From positions 248,001 to 312,000 of the forward strand of contig JAKFAO010000002.1 in NCBI GenBank assembly GCA_021527695.1: 64,000 nt of DNA, given 5' to 3'. Of the stretch, positions 1-8,793 are shown piece after piece. The position numbers and the translations under genes were made by a program. Numbering within the stretch: the first letter of the stretch is position 1; each line of letters begins with the position of its first letter. The notes below the pieces were generated by a model. It did not search any database. It worked only from the letters and a program-made list of their open reading frames with translations, and was not told the DNA's origin. The DNA comes from Naematelia aurantialba. Lineage: Eukaryota > Basidiomycota > Tremellomycetes > Tremellales > Naemateliaceae.

Positions 1-1
1 G

Positions 2-247
2 GATCCAACCAGGAGGACCCGCCAAACGGCCGAATACACGGCCAGCTCCGCCCTGCAGTACACCCCGAAGGACCTGATCCACCACAAGAGCGACGGTACC
101 GAGACAGTCGGGGCCCTCACACGTGCTCACATACAGAGAATGAGGATAGTCTGCGAGGCGCCCAGCGAGCATTTGGAGCAAAGCATTTCGGAATACCTTG
201 ACGGGTGGGCCATCTCTCTTGTACAGCACGAAAGTAAAGCTAAATGA
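2..247 (+). CDS. 3' end of an unrecognised gene, cut by the window edge
   Basis: An open frame enters from the left edge (frame starting at base 2) and runs 81 codons to a TGA at 245-247. The peptide is hydrophilic with balanced codon use (residues such as SALQYTPKDLIHH and HIQRMRIVCEAPSEHLEQS) and looks like the tail of a real protein rather than a random frame. No domain is recognisable in so short a piece, and the upstream exons lie outside the window. It could also be a chance open frame; confidence is limited. Confidence 0.4.
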   Translation, partial: DPTRRTRQTAEYTASSALQYTPKDLIHHKSDGTETVGALTRAHIQRMRIVCEAPSEHLEQSISEYLDGWAISLVQHESKAK

Positions 248-1253
248 CCGCAGGGTAGCCACAACGGTCGGCGATGCCAGCGGGGCAAATGGCGCGGTAA
301 ACCTTCAGCTCCTGGGCGAACGGGTCACCGACGCCTTTGACGCCGAGATGGCAAGGTCGGGTACTAGAACCGGGCGCAGCAAGGTGTCGCCCGATGAGAC
401 AGAACCTCGTACACGAACCGCGGGAGGGGCACAAAAGTGGCGTCCTATATTGTACTGAGTTGCCGCCAAGGCGTCGTAGAAGCCCCGGGAGAGTCTGCTC
501 GACGAGGCATCTGGCTGTACTGTACTGCATGTGTGCTGTAGTTGACTTTTCGCCACTCAGTCCCCGTGGTCCCCTATCTTCTGCTTAGGAGTCCCATGTA
601 ATGCGTTCTCAGAGCCTCCCCGATGCTCGATGCTTTTCGGAGCGGCTACTTGTCTTTCCTTGCACCCGATCCTCTGTGATACGCCGGACAGGGGCTCTCG
701 AAGTTTCGCGGCTGCTTGTGGCCACACACGCCGGTCGGGGACCATACCTCGTTTGAGCCCTGTCTTCCTAGCACCGAGGTCTTTTGTCATCCAGATCGCA
801 ACCTGAGACGCACTAATGGATGTGTTCGGTCGCTACTAAACGTGGCGGTACGGCGGGTCCATTCCAGGCTGTTCTCGCAGCGCATGACAAAGGACAGGCG
901 TGACCTGCGTGGTGTTCTCGCAAATGACGGGTAAGGGAGAGGGGTTACTATAAGGGATGCTGCTGTGATTGGGTGGCACGAGACGTTTCAGCCTGGCGGA
1001 AGCGGTAGATGGGAGACGGAGCCAAGCAGTTCCACGGCACAGTATCACCGGAGCAAGGCTCGTCCCGACGGGGTGGTGTTTGCGGAGACTTGAGCGTCAA
1101 TGGTGGAGCACTTTGAAAGGAGGACAGACTTCCTCTTAAAAGCTGAGACAATTGGCCACGGATCGCCCGACCTCGTTCGTGTGTTCACATCTCGTCTCAT
1201 TCACCCCCAGATCTCCATCACCCAGCAACTTTCTGCCCAGAATTCACTGCCAC
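248..1253. other. Gene-free stretch of about 1 kb
   Basis: Several short open frames overlap here on both strands, but none shows domain-like sequence, convincing splice joins or a sustained frame. The stretch probably holds the terminator of the gene ending at 247 and the promoter and leader of the gene starting at 1254. No repeats or RNA genes were recognised. Confidence 0.5.
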
Positions 1254-1659
1254 ATGTCGTCCCAGCACGAAGCAGCCCCTACTTCCAGTGTGAAGGTTGC
1301 GCCAGTACAGTCGCTTTCCGAAGATTCCATCCGAGCGGCGTGGGACGGCACGCCGTTCTCTCGAACTCTGCAAAGCTTTCGTAGCGCTTTCGGCGCTCCT
1401 AGCGCAGCTGGCGAGGCCCAGACGCCGCACGCTCCCCTGTCCGCTCGGTACAAGGTGGACCAGAGCCAGACTGGGGCGGTCGGGTCCCGCAGCTTCATAG
1501 GGTTCGAGGAGAACACGCTGGCCCCTGACGGCGCCTCGTCCAATACCTTCCGGGGCTACCGCCTGAGTGTCGAGAAAACCCTCGTCCGTGCCCAGCCAGC
1601 AGAGTCCGAAGGGCCGACAGTGGCGGCCACAACCACACTCGCCTCTACCTGCGGGTACG
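1254..1659 (+). pseudogene. 5' part of a host gene interrupted by nested retrotransposons
   Basis: The reading frame starts at an ATG at 1254 (MSSQHEAAPTSS...) and encodes about 135 residues rich in Ser, Ala and Thr. It runs without a stop directly into the left LTR of element A at 1660. If everything between the two GTACG duplications is removed, the same frame continues on the far side at 16278 for about 50 codons, so this is one gene split by a 14.6-kb insertion. The product is not recognised. The nested elements lie on the minus strand, so their polyadenylation signals do not face this gene, but the LTR adds stop codons after about 28 codons; the allele is presumably non-functional unless the fragment has a use of its own. 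Confidence 0.65.
1655..1659. repeat. Target-site duplication GTACG of element A (left copy)
   Basis: The five bases immediately left of the TG that opens the left LTR of element A are GTACG. The same five bases stand immediately after the CA that closes the right LTR (16273-16277). A 5-bp duplication is typical of Ty3/gypsy integrases. Confidence 0.92.
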
Positions 1660-1923
1660 TGTCACGGGCTGTGGTACGGGTTACGGCGGTGGTATACCTG
1701 GCGTGGACGAACGGTTTCTATATAGAACGGATGTATACTTGAGATGAGATGCGATACATTCGATGAGGATATCGAGACAGAGTTGATCTGCTATATACGA
1801 GGGACTACGTCACCCTACAGGGACTCATCGAATGGATTACTAAGGGACGGGGCACGTTCGGGGCAATACGGGTTCCCTTAGACGATATATCCTAAAAGGG
1901 GAAGTGCGATGGATTCCATGACA
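1660..1923 (-). repeat. 3' LTR of element A (264 bp)
   Basis: Opens with TGTCACGGGC and closes with CCATGACA, so it has the canonical TG...CA ends. It matches 16009-16272 over the full 264 bp except for two transitions: in the stretch reading GGACTCAT(C/T)GAATGG and in GGGGC(A/G)ATACGG. Confidence 0.95.
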
Positions 1924-1936
1924 CTCTCCCCCCTTT
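1924..1936 (-). other. Polypurine tract of element A
   Basis: On the minus strand the bases directly upstream of the 3' LTR read AAAGGGGGGAGAG, an uninterrupted purine run at the position where plus-strand DNA synthesis is primed in LTR retrotransposons. Confidence 0.8.
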
Positions 1937-2082
1937 AAAGGACGTCTATAGCGCGAAGAACGAGACCGGATTACCGATGAGATTGCCTGCTAAAACGTCG
2001 AGTCGATGCTTGAGTGGGACGATATATGCTCGTACTCTTGGTACGCCCCCCCGTCGTCTCTCAAATTTGAATCGTTCTCACC

Positions 2083-3100
2083 ATGGCTCCCGTTCGTACT
2101 TATGAATTCCAGCTGGTTGGTGGGGTCGTTCTCGCGCCCGTCAAGAACGATCAATATAACGACTTGATGGCGAAGTTGGAGGACAAGGTTGAGTCTGTTG
2201 CCCATCCCCAACAGTACATGACGGTACAGGCGGCCTTTTATGAGGAAACTCATGCGATCGTGACCGTTCTCCCTCCTCGAAAGTGTGTGAAGTGCGTGGA
2301 TGCCTCGGGTGAGTGCATCGTGCCCATACCGAACGAGAATTGGGGGATTGGAGACGTGGTTCGGGACAAGGCGCCCGTTCATGGGTAAGTTGTGGTACGA
2401 TATCACGTATTCTGGAGTACGGTAACCGTGTAGGTGTCTACGGTGTGGAGTGCTGAAGGTGCCTTGCTCGTTGCGGATCGGTACGCGGACGGGTCGTCGG
2501 GGTCGATGGGTTCTGCCGGAGCCCGGAATCGATCAGTCTCTGGCGTCTCTTGGTCGGTTCATCAAGCTGGCCAACGACATGCTGTACTCGCAGTACCGTC
2601 CTGAGGACGAGGTTCTCTTGTCTCGCCTGCGAGATGTCAACTTCGTCGTCTCCCGTATTCGAGAGGCGAAATCTCGTCGACCCCGGGCGAATCCCGAGCC
2701 CGTCGGTACGGTTCGCGAGCAGATGTCGGTGCTTTGGCGTGACCTGTTGGCCGTGGCGGAGGCTCCTCAATCGTCCGTTCCTGCTCCGTCTGTGGTTGGG
2801 CCGTCGTCGCCTGTTACGGGTCCCGTAGTGGCATCTACGGTTGTCGGTGGCTCCGGTACGACTGGTGAGGTCAACGTGACCACGGGGTTCGTTTCGGGGG
2901 GTACGGCCGGCTCGTCTTCCGGGCTCCATCTTCGGAGCGGTACTGTGGTTGCTCGCCAGGTCGCGAGTCAGGCGTCTTCGTTGTCTCCGGCTCCCGAGGC
3001 CGTTCGGGCGACCAAACGGGCAAGGGTCGTGGACGTGGAGGATGAGGACGAGGAGATGAGTAGGGAGAGTGAGGAGAGGGACGATGTGGAGGCTCAGTAG
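2083..3100 (+). CDS. Extra opposite-strand gene of element A: Zn2Cys6-like cysteine-cluster protein
   Basis: Lies inside element A between the 3' end of pol and the 3' LTR but on the opposite strand, convergent with pol and ending 115 bp from it. Two exons, 2083-2384 and 2434-3100, join through a 49-nt GT-AG intron (GTAAGT donor) into 322 codons; the ATG has an ACC upstream. Six cysteines at about 68, 71, 78, 102, 105 and 112 give C-X2-C-X6-C-X23-C-X2-C-X6-C, the order of a Zn2Cys6 cluster with a long central loop and few basic residues. A helical region (about 125-175), a Ser/Thr/Val/Gly-rich linker and an acidic C-terminus containing VEDEDEEM follow. The intron is on the strand that is not reverse transcribed as message, so it survives retrotransposition. 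A DNA-binding role is inference. A matching gene sits in the same place in element B. Confidence 0.75.
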
Positions 3101-3214
3101 TAGTGGGTGGTGGTTCTGTGTATGTAATACCATTGGTCTGGGAGCATATCCCTTCTTGTCGGGCGTCCGTACAAGGTATCGTGCATCTTGTCGTGTACGG
3201 CGCCGTCGTCGCAG

Positions 3215-6200
3215 TCAATCCTGCGATCCGTAGCTCTGGGTACGGTTTTCCGTGTCTTCCATTCCTGTGACCGTGTGATCTTCCATGGTGACCCATCCTT
3301 TCCAACCTCGGCGAGCCGTATGTGCTCTCTTCGCTCTCTTCGGTGGAGTATAGGTTGCTTTGAGGGTCTCCCAGTGCTCATAGTCTTTCATGGTTTCGTC
3401 TGTCTCCCATGCTGCTTCGTTGTCGTCCGTTCCTTCTCTTCCCACTAGCCATTGCTGCTGGTCACGGACCGTACGATGTCGTAGGATCCGGTTCGGTACA
3501 GTGGCGTTGTCTTCGAAATGCGTCTCGTCTGGTACGGTTTCCCGTTTTTCTTCTTCGTCTCCCCGTTCCCTGTATTGTTTCAGTAAGGATATATGGAACA
3601 CCGGGTGAATCCTCGCGGTTTTCGGTATATCCAGTTCATAAGCGACAGGGTTTACGACTCGTATGACTCTATACGGGCCCGCGTACTTGTCGTCGAACTT
3701 CTTTGTCGGTCGCAGGGTAGTCAAGTTGGTCGTGCGTAGCAGGACCTTCTCCCCCTCTCTCAAGACAGCGTCGCGACGGTGTCGGTTGTAGGCAGCCCTG
3801 TAGCGTTCATTCGCTTTGGCTATGTTGTCTTTCAGTCGGAGGTGTACGTTGGCCAGGTTAGAGACGATTGACACTGCTTTCGGTGCGCCAATTGACCCTG
3901 TTGGCGGTATTTCGAGATCCGTAATTCGCGCTTCGTATCCCGTGAAGGCCGTATACGGCGCAATACCCGTGGTACTGTGTACGGTATTGTTATAGCAAAG
4001 TTCGGCATACGGTAGTAGCTCAGCCCAATTTGTTTGTTCGAAGTTCGCGTATACCCGCAAGTATTGCTCAAGCCATTGGTTAACGATTTCCGTTTGGCCA
4101 TCAGTTTGAGGATGGTATGCCGTAGAAAGGCGATGCTTGAGTCCCAATAGGTTTGTGATGGTTTTCCATACTTGGGAGGTGAATACCGACCCTCTGTCCG
4201 TTACAAGCGTTTCGGGCAATCCGTGCTTGTAATATACGTTTGTAAGGAACGATTTCGCGAACCCTTCTGCATTGAGGGCCGTAGTAGTTGGTACGAATAT
4301 CGCCATCTTGGTAAACCTGTCTACTAAGACAAGGATGGCGTTGTATTCACCCGATGGGGGTAATTCCCCTATGAAGTCTGCCGATACGTGCTGCCAGGGC
4401 TTTTCCGCGATAGGTAGGGGCCTGAGTAGGCCTAATGGTTTCTGTCGGGAAGTCTTCGTCTTCTGACATATTTCGCACGTAGCTACGTAGTTGTGGATAT
4501 CATCTCGTATCGACGACCACCAAAATTTGGAACGGATGTTCCCGTAGGTTTTGGTACGGCCTGGATGTCCCCTTGTACGGCCGTCGTGTGAGCCCGTAAA
4601 GACTGTTTTACGCATGCTCGGCGGGATCCAGTATATCTCTGGTTCGTCTTTACGATGCCAGAGGCTGTCTTGGAGTACCAATTGGTTCTTTTCCTCGGCT
4701 GACGGCCCTTCGGTGAGTAGTGCTAACTTTAAGTCTTCCTTGAAAGTTGACGTCGAGGCCGTGGTCGTCTGTACTGAGATCGTATTGGCTTGTACGGGTT
4801 CCAATTCCACCTGATCCAGGCGTAGTAATGCTCGTACGTTATGCGGGTTTAGCTCCTTGGATAGCGTGGTCTGTTCCGTGTCCGTAGGTTGGTAATCTGC
4901 ACGCCGTGAAAGCGCGTCGGGTTTCGTTGAGAGCTTTCCCGGGCGGTATCGTACCTTAAAGTCGAAACCTGACATATATAAGTACCATCTGGCATGTCGT
5001 CGGTTTAGACTTTTGGTTGTCATCCAGGTTTCTAGTGACCTGTGGTCACTTTGGACTTCCACCATTACCTTACTCCCCTCTAGATAATGCCTCCACTCTT
5101 GGAAAGCATATACGATGGCAAGGAACTCCTTGTCATGTACCTCGTAGTTCAACTCCGGAGGAGTGAGGCCTCGAGAGGTGAATGCGACGGGCCGTGTGAC
5201 CCCTTCGTGATCCGTTTGGGAGAGTACGGCTCCAATCGCATAGTCCGACGCATCGGTTTCCACAGTACATGGAAGATCTGGATCGTAGTGACGGACAATG
5301 GGTGCCGTGCTGATGGCGTCCTTGACCGTATTCCATGACACGCGTTCCGTGTCGCCAAATACGAAAGGCGTGTCCTTCTTCGCGAGTCTATGTAACGGCT
5401 TCGTGATCTTCGCGAAGTCGGGGATGAGTGTCCGGTAAAAGTTGGCGAAACCAAGGAAGGACTGTACTTGTCTTAGATTCCTTGGTTCTGGCCATTCTTT
5501 GATGGTAGCCACTTTTTCAGGATCCATGTTCACTCCCTCTGGGGTGATTACATATCCCAAGAATGAGACTCGAGTGGTAAAGAACTCGCACTTGTCATGT
5601 TTGGCATATAGGCGGTTCTGTCGTAGTCGTCTGAGTACTTCTCTTACTTGGGCGATGTGTTCGTCCCTTGTATTGGAGAATACTAAGATGTCGTCCAGGT
5701 AAACAATGACACACGAGTCGAGTAAGTCTCGAAAGATGTTGTTCATGAGGTACTGGAAAGATGCTGGTGCGTTCGTGAGCCCGAACGGCATAACACGGTA
5801 TTCGTATAGGCCGTAACGGGTTCGGAACGCCGTCTTCCATTCGTCGCCTTCTTTGATCCGTAGTAGGTTGTACGCCCCCCGTAAGTCTATCTTACTGTAG
5901 ACTTTCGCATGTTTGAGCTTGTCAACTAGATCTCGGATCAACGGTAAGGGATAACGGTTCTTGATGGTAATGGCATTCAGCCGTCGATAATCGACACATA
6001 GGCGGAGAGATCCGTCCTTCTTTTTCACAAACAGTATGGGCGACGCCGCTGGAGAGCTTGACGGTACCACGAACCCTTTAGCAAGGTTTTCGTCAAGGTA
6101 ACCACGGAGTTCGTCTTGTTCGGTACGGGATAAGGCATAAATGGGTCCAAATCCCGGCGTTGTGCCTTCCATCAACTTGATTTCGTGATCGTAAGGGCGA

Positions 6201-6850
6201 TGTTCCGGTAAGATGTTTGCTTCTGTCCTACTAAAGACATCGAGGAAATTATGGAACTCGGGAGGGATTGCTTTCTTCAGTTCCTCCGCTTCTACAGGTT
6301 CGAGTTCCATTGTGGCAATGACAACGTCGGTGTTACGGGGACGTATATGGCGTCCCGTCCAGTCCAGTACGGGATCATGACTCTTGAAGAACGGAATACC
6401 GAGAATCATGTTCGCGGCTCCGACCTTCGTGACCATGAATGTCGAGGTATACGCAGGGAAACCTTGACCTACCACGATGGTGAGTATCACCTCATGCGTG
6501 ATGGTCTTATTGGCTATCGATCCATCTGCCAACTTGATACTTTCGGGTTGGGCGGCCATAGTTGGTACAATGTTTAGAGACTTGAGTAGTTCTTCGTCGA
6601 CGAAATCGCGAGTTGCACCCGTATCGAGCATGGCTCGTACTGCCCGATGAGGATGCAAGTTGATTCGTACCGGTATGGTGAATGGTGCTGTAGATTCCGA
6701 GAGGATGGCGTTCAGAGTAACCGCTCCCGGAGTACGACCATCCGTACCTTGCGTTACGGGTATCGTTTGGGCCATGTTTGCTTGGTTATTCGGTTTAGGG
6801 GTATATCTTCTTTCCTTACAATCCTTGGTAACGTGGCCCGGTTTCCCACA
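3215..6850 (-). CDS. Pol polyprotein of element A (protease, RT, RNase H, integrase)
   Basis: The frame is open from the codon after the TGA at 6851-6853 to 3215. The first ATG is at 6775 and gives 1186 residues; the codons upstream encode the rest of the Gag zinc knuckle. Residue positions counted from that ATG: protease active site LDTGAT near 51; RT with FVKKKDGSLRLCVDYRRLN and the catalytic YLDDILVF near 340; RNase H with ETDASDYAIG; integrase with the HHCC finger (HDG...HPG...CEICQ), DFIGEL, TDRGSVF and HPQTDGQTE, then a GPY module. The C-terminus has a degenerate chromodomain-like stretch (QWLVGREG...AAWETDE). It would be made only by reading through the TGA or from an internal start. 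All catalytic motifs look intact. Confidence 0.93.
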   Translation of the reverse strand, partial: CGKPGHVTKDCKERRYTPKPNNQANMAQTIPVTQGTDGRTPGAVTLNAILSESTAPFTIPVRINLHPHRAVRAMLDTGATRDFVDEELLKSLNIVPTMAAQPESIKLADGSIANKTITHEVILTIVVGQGFPAYTSTFMVTKVGAANMILGIPFFKSHDPVLDWTGRHIRPRNTDVVIATMELEPVEAEELKKAIPPEFHNFLDVFSRTEANILPEHRPYDHEIKLMEGTTPGFGPIYALSRTEQDELRGYLDENLAKGFVVPSSSPAASPILFVKKKDGSLRLCVDYRRLNAITIKNRYPLPLIRDLVDKLKHAKVYSKIDLRGAYNLLRIKEGDEWKTAFRTRYGLYEYRVMPFGLTNAPASFQYLMNNIFRDLLDSCVIVYLDDILVFSNTRDEHIAQVREVLRRLRQNRLYAKHDKCEFFTTRVSFLGYVITPEGVNMDPEKVATIKEWPEPRNLRQVQSFLGFANFYRTLIPDFAKITKPLHRLAKKDTPFVFGDTERVSWNTVKDAISTAPIVRHYDPDLPCTVETDASDYAIGAVLSQTDHEGVTRPVAFTSRGLTPPELNYEVHDKEFLAIVYAFQEWRHYLEGSKVMVEVQSDHRSLETWMTTKSLNRRHARWYLYMSGFDFKVRYRPGKLSTKPDALSRRADYQPTDTEQTTLSKELNPHNVRALLRLDQVELEPVQANTISVQTTTASTSTFKEDLKLALLTEGPSAEEKNQLVLQDSLWHRKDEPEIYWIPPSMRKTVFTGSHDGRTRGHPGRTKTYGNIRSKFWWSSIRDDIHNYVATCEICQKTKTSRQKPLGLLRPLPIAEKPWQHVSADFIGELPPSGEYNAILVLVDRFTKMAIFVPTTTALNAEGFAKSFLTNVYYKHGLPETLVTDRGSVFTSQVWKTITNLLGLKHRLSTAYHPQTDGQTEIVNQWLEQYLRVYANFEQTNWAELLPYAELCYNNTVHSTTGIAPYTAFTGYEARITDLEIPPTGSIGAPKAVSIVSNLANVHLRLKDNIAKANERYRAAYNRHRRDAVLREGEKVLLRTTNLTTLRPTKKFDDKYAGPYRVIRVVNPVAYELDIPKTARIHPVFHISLLKQYRERGDEEEKRETVPDETHFEDNATVPNRILRHRTVRDQQQWLVGREGTDDNEAAWETDETMKDYEHWETLKATYTPPKRAKRAHTARRGWKGWVTMEDHTVTGMEDTENRTQSYGSQD

Positions 6851-6853
6851 TCA
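6851..6853 (-). other. Single in-frame TGA between gag and pol of element A
   Basis: Gag and pol share one frame on the minus strand, and this TGA is the only stop between them. It falls inside the zinc knuckle, reading C-F-stop-C-G-K-P-G-H-V-T-K-D-C, that is at the second X of C-X2-C-X4-H-X4-C. It is either a point mutation (TGG to TGA is one step) or a read-through stop. Confidence 0.9.
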
Positions 6854-7998
6854 AAAACAGAGGTGTAACTGTTCTCGTCGTCTCTGTTCTTCGGGAGGTA
6901 AGTTGGTATGGTAGGGGGGGCGACTTCGACCAGTATCTTTCGGAGCGATGGGTGACTCCGGTGCACGATTCCCGTATTGCCCCCCACGGGGTTCGTTATT
7001 AGGCGTGACCGAACTCCTCGTTCTGTCGTTCCCGTATCGACGAGTTCCGAAGCGATTAGTCTTCACTTCCGGGTTTGGTTTCGCCGCTTCTTCCCGTCGT
7101 GCTTCGTCTCGTCTTTCTTGTGCACGCATGTCGAGGCGAATGGCACGGTCTACCAGTTCACTCAGAGTCTTGGGGGCGTCTACCTGTAAGGCAAGCGCGT
7201 TCTTGATGTCGGATTTGAGGCCTTCGTGGAAGGCAAAACGTTCGGCCGTCTCTCCCCACTCGGCTTCTACTTTGAGTTGTAGGAATCGAGCGTAGTAGTC
7301 TGATACCGTGGTGATTTGCCTGAGTGCCTTGAGTCGTCGTCCTGCCTCTGCCTTACGGTCGATATGGCCAAAGACTCTATGGATCTCATCGGTGAACTCA
7401 AGCCAAGAGTTAAACCAGGATGGTTTCGGGTTTGAGTTGAGCATGGCTACAAACCAGGTTTGAGCCGTGTCCTTGAAGTATGAACCCGCGTAGATGATTT
7501 TAGAGTTGTCATCTCGAAACACTGCAGGTTGCATAGTCGTGTACATGATTACTTGAGCGAGGAATGTTGGTATCGATTTGGCATCCCCCTTGAACGGGTC
7601 TGGGGCGTTGAGCTTAATGCCTTTGTTAAGCGGTCCCCGTACTAAGGAAGTTTCCTCTGAGTATGGGACAGAACGGTATCGTTGCGCTTCTTCGTATGAT
7701 GCTTGTCGGGATTCCGTGCCCGTATTGACGGGGTCCCTTTCTTCGTGAACTGCGTCCAGTTCGGGTTCGTTTGTGTTCTCAATGGGTCGACCTTGAAGCT
7801 GCCTTAACAACCTTTCGTTCTCTGCCTGCCGGGCAGATATCTCTTGTTGGAACAGTTCGTTGTTCCTTCTCATTGCTGCCAATTCAGCAAGTACGGACTC
7901 CAATATACTGGAGGAAGATACGGGAGTGTCTACTTCACCCGTAGAGACCAACACGGCGGGCGTCTGCAGCTGCTCGACGTGCGGTTGGGAAGGTTCGG
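6854..7998 (-). pseudogene. Gag of element A, C-terminal part (separated from its start by element B)
   Basis: This frame carries most of Gag: a coiled-coil-like stretch (MRRNNELFQQEISARQAEN), the retrotransposon gag domain (APDPFKGDAKSIPTFL, YFKDTAQTWF, FGHIDRKAEAGRRLKALRQ, EGLKSDIKNAL) and a basic tail that runs into the zinc knuckle. Its upstream end at 7998 abuts the TTCGG duplication and the LTR of element B. The missing N-terminus is at 15825-15972 in the matching phase (148 nt precede the junction). Element B therefore disrupted an open gag gene. The frame now runs 16 codons into B's LTR, giving an unrelated N-terminus. Confidence 0.88.
7994..7998. repeat. Target-site duplication TTCGG of element B (left copy)
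   Basis: TTCGG directly precedes the TG of B's left LTR and recurs directly after the CA of its right LTR (15820-15824), inside the gag gene of element A. Confidence 0.93.
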
Positions 7999-8410
7999 TG
8001 TCACGATGCTCCGGTCTAACTTCGGCGACCTGGGACCGCTGCACAACGACTGGCTTGGAAGTGGGCGAGTTCCGCGCGAACTCGTTGAGAGAATGAGGAA
8101 AGCCTTGACTTGGGACTGGGACGTGGAGTTGGGGGACGTGGACTGAGACCTGGGCGATCTAGAAGAACTCAGATGAGTGGTTGTAGACCCGTCGAAGTTA
8201 GAGCGAGATCGTTGGGTCTTGGACTATGGGACTCAATCGAGGATCGCTAAGGAACCTCTCTACAAAATGGTATATTCTATATACTCTCGTCGAGACGAGT
8301 AGATACTCGCTCAACCTAGACGAGTTCCTCAAGCCCCACGTGACAGCCATGCCGCCATCCCGGTCGCGTGGATAGTCACGTGACGACTCGACGACGTCTC
8401 CGTCATGACA
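7999..8410 (-). repeat. 3' LTR of element B (412 bp)
   Basis: Opens with TGTCACGATGCTCC and closes with CGTCATGACA. It matches 15408-15819 with no difference seen. It contains two GTGAC/CACGTGAC sites and several TCGWCGA words. Confidence 0.96.
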
Positions 8411-8421
8411 CTCTGCCCACC
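8411..8421 (-). other. Probable polypurine tract of element B
   Basis: The minus strand reads GGTGGGCAGAG immediately before the 3' LTR. It is purine-rich but interrupted, and it shares the final AGAG with the tract of element A. Confidence 0.55.
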
Positions 8422-8660
8422 ATTATGGTCGAGCTCCTGCGAGACTAGACCATTCCTCCCGTATGCACCACCATGCACCATGGCGGCAAGCTATCAGTGG
8501 CACTGCCATCGCTGTCGCCGTCGCCATGCTTGCCACGCTCGACTAATCCCGAGAGTCGCCGTAGCGTAGATGGCACGGTAACCTGGCGACAGCACAGACC
8601 ATAAAGGACTCGGCGAGAACGAAACCACTCACCGTAGAACTCCCCATCTCTCTTCTTTCT

Positions 8661-8661
8661 T

Positions 8662-8716
<55 letters not shown>
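8661..8716. repeat. CT dinucleotide microsatellite
   Basis: A run of about 25 CT repeats stands about 80 bp upstream of the extra gene of element B. Pyrimidine tracts are common in fungal promoters, so it may be part of that gene's promoter. Confidence 0.85.
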
Positions 8717-8720
<4 letters not shown>

Positions 8721-8793
8721 CTCGTTCTCTACCACGTCAAATTTTAAGGTAAGACTCACTGACACGTAGGTACCATCGACGAAGTCTTCAAGG

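Noticed and set aside
2438..3133. Minus-strand frames opposite the extra gene of element A
   Set aside because: They are Arg/Pro/His-rich complements of a GC-rich exon on the plus strand, begin and end at random points, and lack any Gag-Pol motif.
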